Source: Tribonema minus (lineage: Eukaryota > Sar > Xanthophyceae > Tribonematales > Tribonemataceae). From it: a stretch of DNA of 64,000 nt. Below the pieces are notes generated by a model. It saw only the letters and a program-made list of their open reading frames with translations. It was not told the DNA's origin and ran no database searches. The position numbers and the translations under genes were made by a program. How positions within the stretch are numbered: the first letter of the stretch is position 1; the number at the start of each line of letters is the position of its first letter. The stretch is from contig JAFCMP010000547.1 in NCBI GenBank assembly GCA_017506865.1, positions 868,001-932,000 on the forward strand. Reading direction: 5' to 3'. Shown here one piece after another: positions 45,093 to 55,042 of this stretch.

Positions 45093-48000
45093 ATGAGGTT
45101 AGCAGCAGCAGCGCTGCTGACACTGTGCCTGGCGTCAAGGCACGTCCAGGCGTTCGCACCATCGCCATGCCAGCAGCGACACTTGATCAGCTCGCCAGCT
45201 CGAGCAGCTTCACCTTATGCAAGGCCGGCAAGCATCGCCGCGCAGCCGCTGGAGCAGGCGTGCAGACGAGGGGAGTGCAGCAGGCTCTGGAACTCGAAGC
45301 TAAACATGCCCAGAGATGAAACACCCGATCCGGATCGCTACAAAGTTGCAGTCCGCAACTCGTTGATCAGCATCGGTGAGAGCGCAGTGCATGTTTGGTC
45401 TCTGGCTGCTGCTTTGCAGATTTCTTCCACCCCCAGAGATAAAACGAACTATTGTGTTTGGCCATGGCGATGCTCACTGTTCCCTATGCCAGTGGCTGAC
45501 AGTGCCTGCGTATGGCGATCTGAGTTTATTCACTACACGACTCTCTGGGGTGGGCTAGGTACAAAAGTTGCCCACCTATGACTACTGCTACAACAAATCT
45601 AGATTTATCTGCCTCACAGGCAGCTTTCGTCACCTGCATCCTGGCGCCTTCGTGTACCCACGTCGATACTTCATCAGAGCAGTACAAAACATGAACACTG
45701 TGTTTGAGCAGTACCATCGACCCTGCCAAGTGACTGTTTGCACGCGCCAGTCTGGCTCTTGCTAGTGAAGAACACTGCTTGTAGACTATGCATTGGCTGC
45801 CAACTAGCTTGTGGCATGCCTTGCCATGGACACAACACCCTTTTATTCAGCGGGTGCTGGACCTGCAATCAGATTGTCATCAAATGTATATTACTCTTCG
45901 AGAAGAGATATGCAAGCTCATGTACGTATAACAGATTGGTTGGCTGCTTGCCATAAATGACCTGGCAACAATGACCTCAGAGCTTTTGCGCGCAAGTTGA
46001 AGTATCCACTGGCGCTCAGGTCTGCTCGTGCGCTGATCTCCACGCACATCTGGCGCCTTTAGTGCATCCAGTTGTCGCAGAAAGTTCTATTGAAAATCTG
46101 CCAGAAAGCAGTAGTACTAGTGTGTGAGAGGCTGCTGAGCACTGGTCACTCTACTGCAGCGAGCAAACGCGGTCATGCACTGTGCCACATTGCTCAGGCG
46201 GCAGACTGCGCGCAGCACAGCGACTGTTCTCGGATGCCTGTACGCCTCGCTGCATCAGCGCATGGTTGCTCAGTATATCACCTTGGAGACGGTCATTCAT
46301 TCGCTTTATTCCGAAGGTGCGCATGTATGCCTTGCTGCAACAGCACATGGTTGCTCAGTACATCACCTTCTTCAGAAGTTGCGCTTGTAACCATCCTGCA
46401 CGGCATCGCCTTGAAGAAGGTCATACTCATTGCTTTAACAGTTACGCATGTAACCGACGTGTTCCTCGCGCGCCGCAGCCGCGGCGGCCGCATTTGGCGC
46501 TGGCATCAGCGTCGTGCAGGGGAGCGAGGCGGCGGTGGGCTACTTTGCGGGCTACGTGGTGGAGCAGAGCCTGAGCGTTGACAACCTCTTCGTCTTCCTG
46601 CTGCTCTTTGAGTACTTCAACGTGCCCATCAGCTACCAGCAGCGCGTGCTGCGGTGGGGCATCGTCGGTGAGTCGCGAGTCTGAGTCTGTAGCTTTTGCC
46701 GTGATGGAATATGTCCATGGCATGTGTGAACTGGTACTCCTGGTGTGCTCGCGTCCGAGCGACGCTTTTGGTCACGTATTCAATTTATGTTGGGTGGTGT
46801 AGGCTGGGAGGCGTAAGAACTTCAATCTGAGCCCGGGAGTGTACTTTACTGTCATCCAATGATGACAACGTCACAGTGACCACAGGTTGAGGTGGCCGTA
46901 GATTACGTTTTGATCTGTTAACTTCACCAATATTACACAGTGATGCACTTGAAGTTTGGCATGTCGTGGATGACTCCAATTGCGTTGCTGCAGCCCTGTA
47001 GATACCTCGCCTATACCTTTCCTGGTCGCTGGTTTTCATTGCGCTGGTGGAGGCTGCGCTGGATACCTTCCAGCATGTGGTGTACAATATTGAAGTGCTC
47101 AATCAGGGGTCAGTCGCCCTTGTGGCGTTGCTGTTGACATTCTGCGTAATGCGGGGCGTGTTCATCCTGCGGGGTAACCCTAACCCTAACCCTAAGGGGA
47201 GGCCACGCTGAACACATTTTCCCAGCCATCAGTTCAATGAAACGAATCAAAAGATTGTAGAGCTTTAGGTGACAAGGGATGGTCAGCCGCAAGGAAGTGC
47301 CTTGCACCAACAGCCTTGGTCGCTGCTACTGCAGTCATTGGCTACAAGGCAAACAGTGCCATCATATCCACAGTAGTCAATAATTCAATGTTGAAGTTGC
47401 ACAATCAGCGGAACGTCGCCCCCGCATCCTTGCTGTTGACGCTCCTTCAATGCTGTTGTTGGTGACGCTCCTGCATGCGCGGTGATACTGCGGAGGGTAT
47501 TCATCGCACTCGGGGAGGCGGCGCGGAGAGCTTACCAGCTGATATATTATTCAAGTAGCACAATCAGCGGAGAGTCACCCCCGCATCATTGTTGATGCTC
47601 CTCCATCGATGCTGACGCTCTTGCAGGCGCGGTGATACTGCGGGGGTGTTCATCGCGCTGGGGGAGGCGGCGCTGGACAAACTCCCAGCTCTTTGTTCAC
47701 TATTGAAGTAACACAATCAGCGGAGAGTCACCCTGACATTGTCGCTGTTGATGCTCCTGCAGGCGCGGTGATACTGCGGGGGGTGTTTATCGCGCTGGGG
47801 GAGGCGGCGCTGGAGAGCTTCCAGCCGGTGCTGCTGGGGTTTGCAGCCATCCTCATGGTGTCAGCGTACAAGCTGTTCACGGAGGAGGAGGGGGGGGAGG
47901 CGGACCTGACGGACAACCAGGTGGTGCAGTTTAGCAGCAAGATCTTAAAGGCGACGGACCAGTACGACGGTGACAAGTTCTTCACGATGGTGAGTGGCGT

Positions 48001-51000
48001 GTGATGGCGTTGTGTGCACGCGCGAAGCGATGGCGCTGACTATATTGCGCTGTGATTAACGTGTATAAGCAGCCAGGTGGTGCAGTTCAGCAGCAAACTG
48101 CTGAAGGTGACGGACCAGTATGACGGTGACAAGTTCTTAAAGATGGTGAGTGACACGCGACGGCGTTGTGTGACACGCGACGGCGTTGTGTGAAGGCGCG
48201 TAGCGATGGTGCCGACTGTCAATATTGCGCTGTGCTTAGCCTGTATACGCAGCCAGGCGGTGCAGTTCAGCAGCAGACTGCTTAAGGCGACGGACTGGTT
48301 AGATGGGGACAAGTTCTTCGATGGTGAGTGGCGTGTGTGAAGGCGTGTACGCTGTGTAGCGATGGCGCTGACTATTACAATTGCGCTTGTGCTCAAGCTG
48401 TGTAAGCAAGCTCTGCATGGTACCGTACCGTGTTGGGTGCCACCTTGGTGATCAGAGCTGTGCAAGATTCTGATGCACGCGTGCGTGTCGTTGCTGGGGC
48501 GACGGGTATGCGCTGGGACAATCGAAAGGGGAGGTCAGCAGCGCATGCTGTGACACTTCTTCGCTGTAGCGCATTATGTCTGTGCATCAAGCAAACTCAG
48601 TTCAGACAAGTTCTTCACGGTGGTGAGTAAGGGTGAGACGGGATGCCGTCATGTAGCGCCGGGGGTGGCTCTCCACTGGTGTGCGGGGTGCTACTCTCGC
48701 AACTGGTGTCCGAAGGGTGCGTATACGCCTGGGCCCATGTGCATGGACGTCTGTGCGGCAATTTACTACTGGCGATGGAGCTTTGAGCGCCGGAATGCGG
48801 TGTTGCGTAGGAAGAGGTATTGGTTTATGAAAGCTTCGGTGTGGCTGCGCAAATGACGTCCATGACAGGCGCCACATTGTTGGCGCTGTTGAGCGCTGCT
48901 CACGATGAGCTGAGCACTGTCGCACGTGCGCTTTCCGACACTGGCTGCTGGCTGTCGATCTGCAGTCCCTCAGCAGCTACAAACTGCACACACCTAGGCT
49001 AGGGTAAGGGTCAGGGTTACGTGTGCGGCGCTCAGCCGTGGATACATTAAAGTACAACGGACATTCACCATATGGGTTTTTCCGCGCTCTGAGCAAGAAT
49101 CAAAGAAACGCACAACGGTATACATGTAGGTTCTGGTACGCAGCTGGACGTTCACGATCTGGGCTTTCTTTGCGCCCTAAAGCGATAATGATGAAAGATA
49201 CAGTGGTACTTGAGTGGGCGCACGAGCCTACGGTGTTAGCGCATGCATAGGGCGCACGGGGTGAGGGTTGAAGTTGGGGCTTAGGGTTAGGGTTAGGGCT
49301 GTCGGCCAGCCGCGCTTTGCGGGGCAGTCAGTGGGAGGCGCACCGCGCCACTGCGTGCACCGACGTCCGATCCCACTGGTATTATGATGGTCAGTACACG
49401 CCGTGCCGCTGCGTCCTGGCCAGACCAACCAACTTCAAGCGGCGGCAGCGAGAGAGGGTGCAGAGCAAGTGCTCGCCGCACGGTCGGCTGCTCATTGAGT
49501 ATGTGTCAGGGGCAGACACGCATTGAGCTCAGTAGTGACATCTTTGTCGCCGCGCACCTGCCCTCGCCAACTTCAGACCCGCGCTTTTTCCGCTCTGCTC
49601 GCAGCCGTCAGTCTCGACACCGCAACTCAAAATCTTGGTGAATGTGTGCATGCGCCAGGTGTGGACGGTACGCGGCGCGCGACGCCGCTGCTGCTGGCCC
49701 TGGTCTGCGCGACCTTCAAATTCCATACTTCAATAAGTATATCCTTTGGCTGGGTGTACTACAGACGCTTTAGTGCCTTGATTCCTCGAAGCTTCATATA
49801 CACAAGACACTACCCAGAAACCGGTTCGCCAACCGCCTTTGACAACATGCTGCTTGCCTTTTGGCAGGTGGACGGCGTGCGGCGCGTGATGCCGCTGCTT
49901 CTCGTCCTGCGTTGAGCTCAGCGACCTCGCTTCGCACCTGCCGTCACCAAATTAACCGATACAGTCTCGATTGTAACTCAGTGCCTTCCTGCGCACCAAC
50001 AGGTGGACGGCGTGCGGCGCGCGACGCCGCTGCTGCTTGTCCTGGTCTGCGTCGTTTCCTCACATTCCTGAATACTTATCATCTCCAACCTATATCTATC
50101 CCGCTGCTGTGTAGATGCTCTGGTGCCTTGATCCCTCGGGGAAAACAGGACGCGATGCACTGACCGACTGCAACAACATGCTGCTCTCCCTTGCGCAGGT
50201 GGACGGCGTGCGGCGCGCGACGCCGCTGCTGCTGGTCCTCGTCTGCGTCGAGCTCAGCGACCTCGTCTTTGTATCTGCCCTCACCAAATATCAGATGCAA
50301 TCTCGACATTAGCCAAACATCTCAGTGCATTCCTGTGCACTAACAGGTGGACGGCGTGCGGCGCGCGGCGCCGCTGCTGCTTGTCCTCGTCTGCGTCGTC
50401 CTTCAATTTACACACATCATCATGCTGTGTGTACCTAATGCTTAAAAACTTCGGTTTCTGCGTAGTGTTTCTAATGCGCCAACCGACTGCAACAACTCCC
50501 TTCGCCAGGTGGACGGCGTGCGGCGCGCGACACCGCTGCTGCTTGTCTTGGTCTGCGTCGAGCTCAGCGACCTCGTCTTCGCACCTGCCCCCTCACTAAA
50601 TATCAGATGCAATCTCGACTTGAGCTAAAAATCTCAGTGCATTCCTGCGCACTCACAGGTGGACGGCGTGCGGCGCGCGACGCCGCTGCTGCTTGTCCTC
50701 GTCTGCGTCGAGCTCAGCGACCTCGTCTTCGCGGTGGACTCCATCCCCGCGGTCTTCGGCTGCACGCGCGATCCCTTCCTCGTCTACACGTCCAACATCT
50801 TTGCGATTGTCAACCTGCGGTCTCTGTACACGGTCCTGTCCAACGCGGTTGGGGATCTTGAGTACCTGCGGCCGGCGGTGGCGGGGGTCCTCGCGTTCGT
50901 GGGCGCGAAGCTCGCAGCGGAGTACTTTGGCTACGAAGTCGACACGCTGCTAAGCTTGGGGGTGATCTCGACGCTGCTGGGGGGGGGAGTGGCGCTCAGC

Positions 51001-51048
51001 CTGCTCAAGGGGGACGAGGAGGGGGAGGAGGGGAAGCAGGAGGCGTAG
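45093..51048 (+). CDS. Plastid TerC-family membrane protein, four exons
   Basis: Exons 45093-45375, 46479-46667, 47763-47989 and 50659-51048 join in frame to 362 residues. A signal peptide (LAAAALLTLCLASRHVQAFA) ends at the AFAP motif for import into secondary plastids and is followed by a Ser/Arg-rich transit region. The TerC domain follows: VVEQSLSVDNLFVFLLLFEY, RVLRWGIVG, RGVFIALGEAAL, SAYKLFTEE, and LVCVELSDLVFAVDSIPAVF, DPFLVYTSNIFAIVNLRSLY, GAKLAAEYFG, ending in an acidic Glu/Lys tail. The ...DN and ELSDLVFAVDS segments carry the acidic residues thought to bind metal ions. In Arabidopsis, plastid TerC is needed for thylakoid membrane protein insertion; a metal-transport role is also proposed for the family. 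The long third intron is filled with decoy exon edges. Confidence 0.91.
47175..47195 (+). repeat. Interstitial telomere-type repeat
   Basis: Three TAACCC units follow directly on a remnant of the exon 3 edge in intron 2 of the TerC gene. Confidence 0.85.
47233..47385 (+). mobile_element. SINE-like dispersed element, copy 3
   Basis: Begins AAACGAATCAAAAGATTGTA and is the longest match to the copy at 35880, sharing GGTCAGCCGCA, the CCTTGGTCGC block and the 3' end CCACAGTAGTC. It lies in intron 2 of the TerC gene. Confidence 0.68.
48069..48632 (+). repeat. Copies of the TerC exon 3 donor edge
   Basis: The exon 3 end (CCAGGTGGTGCAGTTTAGCA ... GACAAGTTCTTCACGATG|GTGAGT) recurs at about 48069-48152 and 48250-48332 and as a short copy at 48594-48630. 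All keep ATGGTGAGT- or GTGGTGAGT-like donors. The intron word GCGCTGACTAT(A/T) follows the copies. Confidence 0.85.
49281..49299 (+). repeat. Interstitial telomere-type repeat
   Basis: Three TTAGGG units in intron 3 of the TerC gene, upstream of the exon 4 array. Confidence 0.85.
49655..50658 (+). repeat. Six decoy copies of the TerC exon 4 acceptor edge
   Basis: CAGGTGGACGGCGTGCGGCG plus 40-80 further exon bases recurs at about 49657, 49867, 50003, 50200, 50347 and 50508, before the true exon at 50659. Each copy keeps the CAG acceptor except the first, which reads CAGGTGTGGACGGT. Two acceptor contexts alternate: a GACAAC/GCAACAAC-type interval ending in TTGGCAG, TGCGCAG or TCGCCAG (49867, 50200, 50508), and an ATCTCAGTGCATTCCTG(C/T)-type interval ending in AACAG or CACAG (50003, 50347, 50659). 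The repeat is therefore a dimer of about 310-345 bases. Confidence 0.92.
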
Positions 51049-51464
51049 ACGCCAACTATTTCTCCCCCCTTTCTCACTGTTGGCTGAATATACATGTAGA
51101 CTGCTGAACAGAGCTGCAGATGACTTGTTGAGAAGGGGGGGGCACGTGGTGAGTTCCCCCCCCCCTCTCTCTCCCCCCCCCCTCTCTCTCCCCCCCCCCG
51201 CCTCTCTGTCGCGCACAAAAAGATCTCTACATAGAGCTGCAGGTGACTAGTGAGGGGGAGGGGAGGAGGGGGCAGGTGGTGGCGGCTGATTCTGAAAGCA
51301 CGCTTCGAGTGTGCGCTTGGCGGCATAAACAGCTTTCTCAAGGGAAGGCGAAAGTTTTCAATGCTGCTTTCAGGTGCCACCGGGAGGGAGGGCGCTTTTT
51401 GCTGCGGTCCCTTGCCTGTCAGGCTGTTCATCTATGAGGGGGAGGGCTGAAAGCGAGCTGATAC
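51049..51464. other. TerC 3' flank with C/T-rich tract
   Basis: Contains a CCCC/CTCTCT tract at about 51150-51210 and its G-rich echoes at about 51250-51275. No gene is recognised. Confidence 0.45.
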
Positions 51465-51580
51465 TGTGCGTCCAGGTGTTGTCGACACTTGTGCCATGCA
51501 CGTGTCTCGGTACCTGTACGACATCGTACAGGTACCGAGACACGTGCATGGCACAAGTGTCGACAACACCTGGACGCACA
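51465..51580. repeat. Perfect 116-bp palindrome
   Basis: Two 57-base arms (51465-51521 and 51524-51580) are perfect reverse complements, separated by only CA. The arm begins TGTGCGTCCAGG and ends CTGTACGA. The next bases outward do not pair. It lies in the region downstream of TerC and encodes no recognised protein. Confidence 0.95.
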
Positions 51581-52085
51581 ATACACAGTTGTTGCTCTGT
51601 GCAACAGCAAGTGTTGGTGCACCAACAGGAGGCTACACTCTACCTCTATGACTCAAATGTGAAGTTGCGGCGTGCAGTCAGAGGTGACGTGCACGGTGCA
51701 GCACGGCTCCGTCGGCTCCGCGTCGGCCGCGGCCGCCGTCACGTGTCTAACCGTTTTCAGTTGCCCATTACACAGCATGCTCACTACACACACTCATGTA
51801 GATGGTATCACAATGGTCACGATCACATGTCCTTTGGCTCACTACATGTCCATTGGCTCACTTTGAAGTTTGTGATGTTCTGCTGTCATTGTGTGCATGC
51901 GGGGAGTGGCCAAACAGACCGACAGCAAGCTCACGCAAACCTGCATTTTGGTTTGCGACCGCGACGCCTGCTCTCAGACATTCAGCTCTGGGGAATGTGT
52001 ATGGCACAAATATCATATGAGTAGTAGCAATTAGGCATCATGCAATCATTTGATGTGGCATGCACTGTGTTGAGACATGTGAAAG
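51581..52085. other. Region between palindrome and retroelement-like frame
   Basis: No gene recognised. CCTTTGGCTCACTACATGTC-like words repeat locally at about 51830-51860. Confidence 0.35.
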
Positions 52086-53528
52086 ATGGAGGCCGTGCGA
52101 CGCTCTACGCGAGCGCTGACAGCTGATGGCGGCGAAAAATCACGCACAGCTGTGGCCGAGCAGCTCCCAGCATCGTTGCTACGGTGGGCAGCAGATACGA
52201 CGGCCGCAGCGTCGACGCTCCCCACTGCGGTGCAAGCGATCTACGCCGCAACTGCCGTCACGGAGACGGGGACCACTGAGCCAGCCCCACACACCCACGG
52301 CATTGTGCCTGGCGCAGAGGCGGCCGCTGCGGCGGCTACCGTACCTGGCCCTCAAGCCGCTGCCGCGGCTGCCTCTTCCACGCCCGCTAAAACACAAACT
52401 AGCGCGGAAGAAAGCAGCTGCAGCGGCGGGCAGGAGGACGACGACGACGACTGGGAGGCCTATGCTGACGAGATCTGCAGGAAGGTAGTGCCCCGCCGCC
52501 GGCGCGGTCACTTCACGCACGGACTACAAGCCGGCCTTTCAAATGTTCTTCGACGTCAATACGAGGACTGCCTGGTGGAGGACCTAGAGGCTGCCTCGGC
52601 TGGTGCCGTGGGCAAGCCGACGCAGGCTACACTTATTGGTGACTCGCGTGACACCAGCCGCCGCCGCCAACAGGCTAGCGCGCGGGTCCTGGCGCAGCTG
52701 CGCAGCCAGCGTGCGTCCGGGGCAATGGCGTGGATGAGCGTGCCGCCCGCTGCCAATGACCGCCCGGGTGCGACGCCCATGTCCAGTATGGCAGCAGCCA
52801 CGATGATTTTGGTTGCGATCTTTATAGACGGGTGGGGCATACAGGGCGAGGTGTGCCCATGGCGGTGCAGTGACGTGAGCCCCACCTCCACGCATGCGAT
52901 CAGCTGCCCCAGCCAGCACATACGGGGGCACAACGCGACACACACTGCCCAAAAGCGGTGCCTACAGCGCATCTTGAGACAGCACCATGTCTCTATTGTC
53001 CGCAATGAGGACGCTAGCGTCTTCAAGGTACCGGGGTATCGGGCGGACACAGTCATTGACCCAGGGTGTCTGCACTTTAGCAGTGCATACCGTAACAAGG
53101 GAATAGTGCTAGACACAAGTGTGCGCGCGCCCACAGCGAGCTCGTACCTGACAGGCAAAACAAATGCCTCGAACACGGACGGCTATGCTGCTGGGGTGGG
53201 GGAGGACGCGAAGGTCAAGCACCACACCGGCACCTTGACGTCATCTTGGGCTTTTGTGCCATTCGTGCAGGAGTCGTACGGACGGCTGGGCAAGCAGACA
53301 AGCCTTTTTGTTAAGGAGTTGGCAATGCACTCAGCACTGTGCTCAGGGGGGGGGAAGGCAGATGTGTTACACAAGGCCGGGTTAGCTAAGCGTCAGATCC
53401 ACATTGAGCTGAGCATATCGCTGGCGCGGGAGTTGGCGGAGCGCGTCATGGCATACACACGTGGAGCGCGAATGCTGGGCTGTGTTGCGGCGCCGGTATC
53501 CAAACTCCTAGGGCACAGCGCAGACTAG
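52086..53528 (+). CDS. Intronless retroelement-like protein (C-terminal half)
   Basis: A single uninterrupted frame of 480 codons starts at ATG 52086 and ends at TAG 53526-53528. The N-terminal part is Ala/Thr-rich with an acidic patch (EDDDDDWE, about residue 120). A CxxxC...HxxxxC knuckle (CPWRC, HAISC) at about 257-274 is followed by RILRQHHVSIV, YRADTVIDPG, GIVLDTSV and AKVKHHTGTL, then WAFVPFVQESYGRLG and a helical end. This order resembles the segment after the reverse transcriptase in algal non-LTR retroelements, with an RxD...LDxxV...K pattern suggestive of a PD-(D/E)xK nuclease fold. No reverse transcriptase is present, so it is a fragment or a domesticated domain. The frame stays open past the TAG to about 53762. 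Confidence 0.55.
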   Translation: MEAVRRSTRALTADGGEKSRTAVAEQLPASLLRWAADTTAAASTLPTAVQAIYAATAVTETGTTEPAPHTHGIVPGAEAAAAAATVPGPQAAAAAASSTPAKTQTSAEESSCSGGQEDDDDDWEAYADEICRKVVPRRRRGHFTHGLQAGLSNVLRRQYEDCLVEDLEAASAGAVGKPTQATLIGDSRDTSRRRQQASARVLAQLRSQRASGAMAWMSVPPAANDRPGATPMSSMAAATMILVAIFIDGWGIQGEVCPWRCSDVSPTSTHAISCPSQHIRGHNATHTAQKRCLQRILRQHHVSIVRNEDASVFKVPGYRADTVIDPGCLHFSSAYRNKGIVLDTSVRAPTASSYLTGKTNASNTDGYAAGVGEDAKVKHHTGTLTSSWAFVPFVQESYGRLGKQTSLFVKELAMHSALCSGGGKADVLHKAGLAKRQIHIELSISLARELAERVMAYTRGARMLGCVAAPVSKLLGHSAD

Positions 53529-54278
53529 GCTGCTGCGTTGACGCAAGCTTTTCGATTGCATAGGCAACCCGGCCTCCCTTGGGCCTTTATAAATACAAGT
53601 CCATACGTGAAAGATTTCAACTGCGCAGGTAAGTCACGCTTGTGCAATGCATGCAGCGAGCAGGATGCAAATATTCGCATAATGTCAATGCGCACCAGTG
53701 CATCGCACTTGTGTTGGTACGTATGGACTTGTGTTGGTACCATTGTGTGGCGGTGCACCTAAGAGGAAATGAGGTATTTGAATGCGATATTAATTCAGAG
53801 CAATCACATTTCTGCCGAGTCCATCCATCGTACTGTATCCCTGGTGTGAGAAAACATGGTGGCACACACCTGGGAGATGGTCATGATATGAACTGTGCAG
53901 AAGCATGTATCCGAGATTGTGAGACTGAGATGTCATATTTGGGGTATGACCTCACATTTGGACACAGCCACTGACATAATAGCTGGTGCTGCGAGAGCAA
54001 CTGGATGCGATCATGCTGTGCTGAGTAGGTCAATTTCCGAAAACAGAGTGAAGTGCCGGCGCCTACACATGGCACACTTGAGATGAGCAAAGAGAGGGCT
54101 TTTCGCGCCCCTTGCGAAGCGAAATTAATACAAGTACATGCCTGAGCGGTAAGGATGCTCAAAGCATGTTGAGTGCAGCTCCAAAGGCACGCAGCAGAAG
54201 AAACGTATTGTGAAATGCAGTTTGTAATGCGGAATGCCTCAAATGCCATTTTTTTAATCTGCTCACAAAGGGATTGTC
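53529..54278. other. Convergent intergenic region
   Basis: Between the 3' ends of the retroelement-like frame (plus) and the membrane-protein gene (minus). A copy of the GGGCTTTTCGCGCCCC family with GAAATTAATACAAGTAC lies at 54088-54137. Confidence 0.4.
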
Positions 54279-55004
54279 TCAATTGCCCTTGGGCCCTTCA
54301 TAGGGCGCAATCTTGAATATGCATATGCCCAATGTCCCGACTGCTAGAGCCACATTAATGTAGATGATAGCGCTAGCGACGCTGCTGTAGCTGCACGTAT
54401 ACTGAAGGGACACAGCGGCTGTGATCTTGTAAGCCCCAAAACCCTGCGCCTGCCCCTCCACCCAACGCACCACGCTCCCGTGACCATTGGGATTCTCGTT
54501 CTGCACGCTGATGTCATCGATCATCTCCAGCGCAGCGGGCGTGATTATGCTGAATGCGAAAACGGTTGCTGTGAGTAGCTTCGCGAGCGCCTTGGAGTCC
54601 ACCTCGGCAACCGGCCCTGTGTACTTGTTGAGCAGGAAGACGCGCTGGAAGAAGTCGACAATGTCGCCCACGCCAACGCAGGTAGCGATCAGTGCGGCGG
54701 CGGTCATGGCCAGGCTCACTATAGCGCCCGTCACTGTGGGAGAGAAGTCTGAAGAAGACAGCTCCGTCTGAGTGGTCTGGGCCAGAAGTGTGGCGGCGCT
54801 CAGCTTCACGGTCTGAATTCCTGCAAGGAGAGCCCCCGGAATTGGGTACTCAGTGTTCACATGCCCTCGATGTTGGAAGTCTAAAGAGGGGCACAGGGAG
54901 GGACAGTATTAGAGAGGGGCACAGGGAGGGACAGTGTGGGTCAGCTGGGCGTGCTGGAAATACAGCAGCAAAAGAATGCGTGCGCTTTGAAGTATTCAAG
55001 GTAT

Positions 55005-55042
<38 letters not shown>

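Larger units (their letters stand above)
47025..47700 (+). repeat. Copies of the TerC exon 3 acceptor edge
   Basis: The exon 3 start (GCGCGGTGATACTGCGGGGG, then GGGGAGGCGGCGCTGGA) recurs at about 47475-47530 and 47625-47690, and as weaker remnants at 47040-47075 and 47155-47176. Intron words CAATCAGCGGA and TGTTGATGCTCCT repeat in step with the copies. Confidence 0.85.

Noticed and set aside
49655-50600. Additional TerC exons encoding the DGVRRATPLLLVLVC segment
   Set aside because: Each copy lacks a donor and runs into intron sequence with stops. Including any of them would duplicate one transmembrane segment. They are decoys.
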